A DNA stretch of 64,000 bases from positions 3,162,001 through 3,226,000 of the forward strand of contig CP097466.1 in NCBI GenBank assembly GCA_041874725.1. Direction: 5' to 3'. The position numbers and the translations under genes were made by a program. Source of the stretch: Duganella sp. BuS-21 (lineage in GTDB: Bacteria; Pseudomonadota; Gammaproteobacteria; Burkholderiales; Burkholderiaceae_D). This document shows, one piece after another, positions 61,118-64,000 of the stretch; the stretch's first letter is position 1; each line of letters begins with the position of its first letter. The notes below the pieces were generated by a model. It saw only the letters and a list, made by a program, of their open reading frames with translations, had not been told where the DNA came from and searched no databases.

Positions 61118-61635
61118 AGCATCCTCTCTGCATCTTCGCCGCCGCCCTCGTCAGCCTCGCGCTGGCCGGCGTCGCCTCGGCCGGTCCGGTCGAGGAAGGC
61201 CGCCTGTGCCTGCGCGGCGCGGAAGGCGTGCCGGCCAATCTGCCGCGCGCCTTTGAACTGTTCAGCGGCGCCGCCAGAAAGGGCGACGCCCAGGCCGCCT
61301 ATTACCTGGGCATGATGTACCGCAACGGCATGGCCGTCGCGCGCGACCCCAAGGCCGCCGCGCACTGGCTGCAGTTCGCCGCCAACCGCCAGAACCCGGC
61401 CGCCATGTTCACGCTGGCCAAGCTGCACCTGAGCGGCGAGGGCGTCAAGCGCGACGAGCAGGCCGCGCGCCGCTGGATCGAAAAAGCCGCCGACCTGGAA
61501 TATCCGGAAGCCGTGATGGCCATGGCCATCGGCCTGCGCGACGGCTCCATGGGCTTCGAACGCAACGAAGCGCTGGCCGAAACTCAGCTGCGCTTCGCCA
61601 ACCGCGCCCTCAAACACGCCACGCCGGGCATGTAA
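61114..61635 (+). CDS. Exported Sel1-repeat protein
   Basis: 173 residues with a signal peptide (IFAAALVSLALAGVASA) and three or four Sel1/TPR-like repeats (AAYYLGMMYRNGMAVARDPKAAAHWLQFAA, AMFTLAKLHLSGEGVKRDEQAARRWIEKAA). Such periplasmic repeat proteins are scaffolds for protein contacts. Translationally coupled to the CpdB-like gene, so it may assist that enzyme; this is inference. Confidence 0.85.
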   Translation: MKHPLCIFAAALVSLALAGVASAGPVEEGRLCLRGAEGVPANLPRAFELFSGAARKGDAQAAYYLGMMYRNGMAVARDPKAAAHWLQFAANRQNPAAMFTLAKLHLSGEGVKRDEQAARRWIEKAADLEYPEAVMAMAIGLRDGSMGFERNEALAETQLRFANRALKHATPGM

Positions 61636-61827
61636 TTCTTACTGTCCGCTTACACCGGCTATCGTGCGTCGCATATGGTGCACAGCCCTTGCTGCAACGC
61701 CGCACAGCTATCTGTTGCTGATGATGTTCTACTAACCTACAATGTTTTTTCGATGGGGTGAGTTTTTCCACCACAAGACCACTATAAAAACGTTGTACGC
61801 GTTGCACAACAACACAGGAGATGGCAC

Positions 61828-62985
61828 ATGAATTTCACATTGAAATTGCTGGTTGCAGGTCTGGTACTCGGTTTCTCGGCGTCCTCGCAGGCGGCCGATC
61901 CCATCAAGATCGGCGTGTCCGGTCCGTTCACCGGCGGTTCCGCGCCGATGGGCGTGTCGATGCGCGACGGCGTCAAGCTGGCCGTGGCCGACATCAACGC
62001 CAAGGGCGGCATCCTGGGCCGCCAGATCCAGCTGGTCGAACGCGACGACGAAGCCAAGCCCGAACGCGGCGTGCAGATCGCGCAGGAACTGATCAACAAG
62101 GAAAAAGTCGTCGCCACCGTCGGCTACATCAACACCGGCGTGGCGCTGGCCTCGCAGCGCTTCTACCAGGACGCCAAAATCCCGGTCATGAACAACGTCG
62201 CCACCGGCTCCATCATCACCAAGCAGTTCGCCGACCAGCCGGAGAACTACATCTTCCGCAATTCCGCCAACGACCAGATTCAGTCGCACATGATCATCAA
62301 GGAAGCGGTCGACAATCGCAAGTTCAAGAAGGTCGCCATTTTGGCCGACTCCACCAACTACGGCCAGCTCGGCCGTGAAGACCTGGAAAAAGCCCTGGCC
62401 GAGAAAAGCCTGAAGGCCGTCGCCATCGAGAAGTACAACATCAAGGACGTCGACATGACGGCCCAGTTGCTCAAGGCCAAGCAGGCCGGCGCCGAAGTGG
62501 TGCTGACCTACGGCATCGGTCCCGAGCTGGCGCAGATCGCCAACGGCATGGAAAAACTCGGCTGGAAAGTGCCGCTGATCGGCAGCTGGACCCTGTCGAT
62601 GGCCAACTTCATCGACAACGCCGGCAAGAACGGCAACGGCACCCGCATGCCGCAGACCTTCATCCAGGACGCCAACACGCCCAAGCGCAAGGCCTTCATC
62701 GACGCCTACGCCAAGGCCTACAATCCGCCGCAGGGTCGCATGCCGTCGCCGGTATCGGCCGCGCAGGGCTATGACTCGATCTACCTGCTGGCCGCGGCCA
62801 TCAAGCAGGCCGGCAGCACCGACGGCCCGAAAGTCAAAGCCGCGCTGGAAAACCTGGCAGAAAAAGTCGAGGGCGTGGTCACCACCTACGCCAAGCCGTA
62901 CAGCAAGGATGACCACGAGGCCATCAACGCCGAGATCACCGTGTTCGGCGAAGTCAAGGACGGCAAAGTGGTCCTGGCCAAGTAA
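61828..62985 (+). CDS. livK: Branched-chain amino-acid ABC transporter, binding protein (LivK-type)
   Basis: 385 residues with a signal peptide ending near SSQAAD (about residue 23). The mature part is a type I periplasmic binding protein (IKIGVSGPFTGGSAPMGVSMRDGVKLAVADINAKGGILGRQIQLVERDD). It precedes the LivH permease and the start of a LivM-type gene, so it feeds a Liv importer; members also bind amides, urea or aromatics, so leucine/isoleucine/valine specificity is not proven. A TATAAA at 61783-61788 may be its -10 box; the 190 bp upstream show nothing else. Confidence 0.9.
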   Translation: MNFTLKLLVAGLVLGFSASSQAADPIKIGVSGPFTGGSAPMGVSMRDGVKLAVADINAKGGILGRQIQLVERDDEAKPERGVQIAQELINKEKVVATVGYINTGVALASQRFYQDAKIPVMNNVATGSIITKQFADQPENYIFRNSANDQIQSHMIIKEAVDNRKFKKVAILADSTNYGQLGREDLEKALAEKSLKAVAIEKYNIKDVDMTAQLLKAKQAGAEVVLTYGIGPELAQIANGMEKLGWKVPLIGSWTLSMANFIDNAGKNGNGTRMPQTFIQDANTPKRKAFIDAYAKAYNPPQGRMPSPVSAAQGYDSIYLLAAAIKQAGSTDGPKVKAALENLAEKVEGVVTTYAKPYSKDDHEAINAEITVFGEVKDGKVVLAK

Positions 62986-63007
62986 GGCTGTCGAAATAGC
63001 GCGCCAC

Positions 63008-63044
63008 AATGGCCAGGTTTGTTGAACAAGCCTGGCCATTTTCT
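63008..63044 (+). terminator. Hairpin between livK and livH
   Basis: Stem AATGGCCAGG (63008-63017) / CCTGGCCATT (63031-63040) with an inner TTGTT/AACAA pairing and a T-rich tail. It lies between the binding-protein and permease genes, where such hairpins commonly cause partial termination or stabilise the upstream mRNA so that more binding protein than permease is made. Confidence 0.8.
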
Positions 63045-63057
63045 TGTCGGGGAAAAT

Positions 63058-63948
63058 ATGGAAATTCTATTGCAACTGGTGTTCAGCGGCATCGCGCTGG
63101 GCATGATCTACGCGGTGATCGCCTTCGGCTACCAGCTCACCTTCGCCACCTCCGGCACGCTCAACTTCGGCCAGGGCGAGTCGCTGATGCTGGGCGCCCT
63201 GGTCGGGCTTAGCCTGGTCGGCACCATCCACGGCGGCCCTTACATGAGCTACCTGCTGATGATTCCCCTGGTGCTGGTGTTCGGCGCGCTGCAGGGCATG
63301 TTCGTCGAATGGATAGGCGTGCGGCCGGCGATCAAGATCAAATCCGAATTCGGCTGGATCATGTCCACCATCGCGCTGGCCATCATCTTCAAGAACGTGG
63401 CCGAGAACATCTGGGGCAAGGACGATCTGACCTTCCCGTCGCCGCTGTCGTCGGCGCCGATCGAAATCCTCGGCGCCAACGTGCAGCCGATGCAGATCGC
63501 GGTGGTGGTGGGCGCGCTGGCCATCATGGCGGCGGTCGAAATCTTCAACCGCAAATCGATCTACGGCAAGGCCGTGGTGGCCACCGCCAACGACCGCGAT
63601 GCGGCGGGGCTGATGGGCATCAACACCGGCATGGTGATCACGTTTTCGTATGCGCTGTCGTCGGCCGTCGCCGCCTTCGCCGGCGTGCTGGTGGCGCCGC
63701 TGACGCTGACCGGCGCCACCATGGGCGCCTCGCTCGGCCTGAAGGCCTTCGCGGTGGCCATCATCGGCGGCCTGACCTCGGGCGTGGGCGCCATCGTCGG
63801 CGGGCTGATACTGGGCATCGTCGAAACCACGGCCGGCTACTACATCTCCACCGGCTACAAGGACGTACCGGGCTTGCTGCTGCTGTTGCTGGTGCTGGCG
63901 TTCAAGCCGTCCGGTCTGTTCGGCAAAGCCGCCATCAAAAAGGTCTGA
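63058..63948 (+). CDS. livH: Branched-chain amino-acid ABC transporter permease (LivH-type)
   Basis: 296 residues, about eight membrane helices. ATG at 63058 follows GGGGA at a suitable distance; upstream codons belong to the hairpin. Family segments visible are YAVIAFGYQLTFATSGTLNFGQGE near the start and SYALSSAVAAFAGVLVAPLT, KAFAVAIIGGLTSGVGAIVGGLILGIVE near the end, the cytoplasmic loop before the latter contacting LivG/LivF. Three bases separate it from livM. Confidence 0.93.
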   Translation: MEILLQLVFSGIALGMIYAVIAFGYQLTFATSGTLNFGQGESLMLGALVGLSLVGTIHGGPYMSYLLMIPLVLVFGALQGMFVEWIGVRPAIKIKSEFGWIMSTIALAIIFKNVAENIWGKDDLTFPSPLSSAPIEILGANVQPMQIAVVVGALAIMAAVEIFNRKSIYGKAVVATANDRDAAGLMGINTGMVITFSYALSSAVAAFAGVLVAPLTLTGATMGASLGLKAFAVAIIGGLTSGVGAIVGGLILGIVETTAGYYISTGYKDVPGLLLLLLVLAFKPSGLFGKAAIKKV

Positions 63949-63951
63949 CCC

Positions 63952-64000
63952 ATGAAGAAATCCATCGTCGCGGCAAGCGTAGTGGGACTGGCGGTACTGG
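63952..64000 (+). CDS. livM: Start of a LivM-type permease gene (cut by window end)
   Basis: Only 16 codons are visible (MKKSIVAASVVGLAVL...), a basic start followed by a hydrophobic run. The identification rests on position immediately after livH and is therefore tentative. Confidence 0.6.
   Translation, partial: MKKSIVAASVVGLAVL

Overview
The window is GC-rich (by eye roughly 63-65%) and densely coded. Its gene content points to a betaproteobacterium of the Oxalobacteraceae (Massilia/Duganella/Janthinobacterium group): class I polyhydroxyalkanoate synthase with PhaR, BamD divergent from RluD-PgeF, a prfB-HAD-lysS operon, a Liv transporter, and intergenic repeats of a kind I associate with that group. 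The taxonomic call is an inference; there is no rRNA in the window and I saw no tRNA.

Layout. 1-7.5 kb: a methionine-type aminotransferase (cut by the window edge) behind a PIN-domain gene, yaaA, bamD, rluD-pgeF, and phaC-phaR. 7.5-14.4 kb: a beta-glucoside operon (GH1 glucosidase plus a complete carbohydrate ABC transporter) behind a promoter with a perfect LacI-type operator. It ends in the remnant of a TonB-dependent receptor and is bracketed by copies of an intergenic repeat. 14.4-25.7 kb: a photosensory region. DUF2256 and cryptochrome-DASH face a seven-gene operon (FAD oxidoreductase, DUF1365, cyclopropane-fatty-acid synthase, SDR, TspO, FolE, BLUF). Divergent from that operon is a coupled operon of a TetR regulator, a photoactive-yellow-protein (PYP) homologue and two c-di-GMP enzymes. 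This is the most interesting part of the window.

25.7-38.6 kb: a LacI regulator, rimO, a tightly coupled operon (creatininase-like, beta-propeller, cystathionine lyase-like, HisC), and a radical-SAM/UdgX DNA-repair pair with a perfect LexA box in front. Then follow two minor genes, a small ORF coupled to a GAF-GGDEF cyclase, and serB. 38.6-49.9 kb: mfd, a 5'-nucleotidase, a membrane diguanylate cyclase, a chemoreceptor, a decayed patch with a minisatellite and gene remnants, a TetR regulator and penicillin-binding protein 1A. 49.9-64 kb: glpD, an ORF6N gene cut short at a 168-bp inverted-repeat element, a peptide transporter, ppnN, a full-length copy of the intergenic repeat, lysS/HAD/prfB (with the programmed frameshift), a CpdB-like nucleotidase with a Sel1 protein, and livKHM (livM cut by the window end).

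How it fits together. Three blue-light photoreceptor families (cryptochrome, BLUF, PYP) lie within about 8 kb, next to membrane-lipid and pterin genes typical of light/singlet-oxygen responses and next to c-di-GMP turnover enzymes. Four GGDEF proteins in the window indicate a large c-di-GMP network. The repair genes (UdgX, radical SAM, Mfd, cryptochrome-DASH) and the two truncated or remnant accessory genes are separate stories described in the findings.
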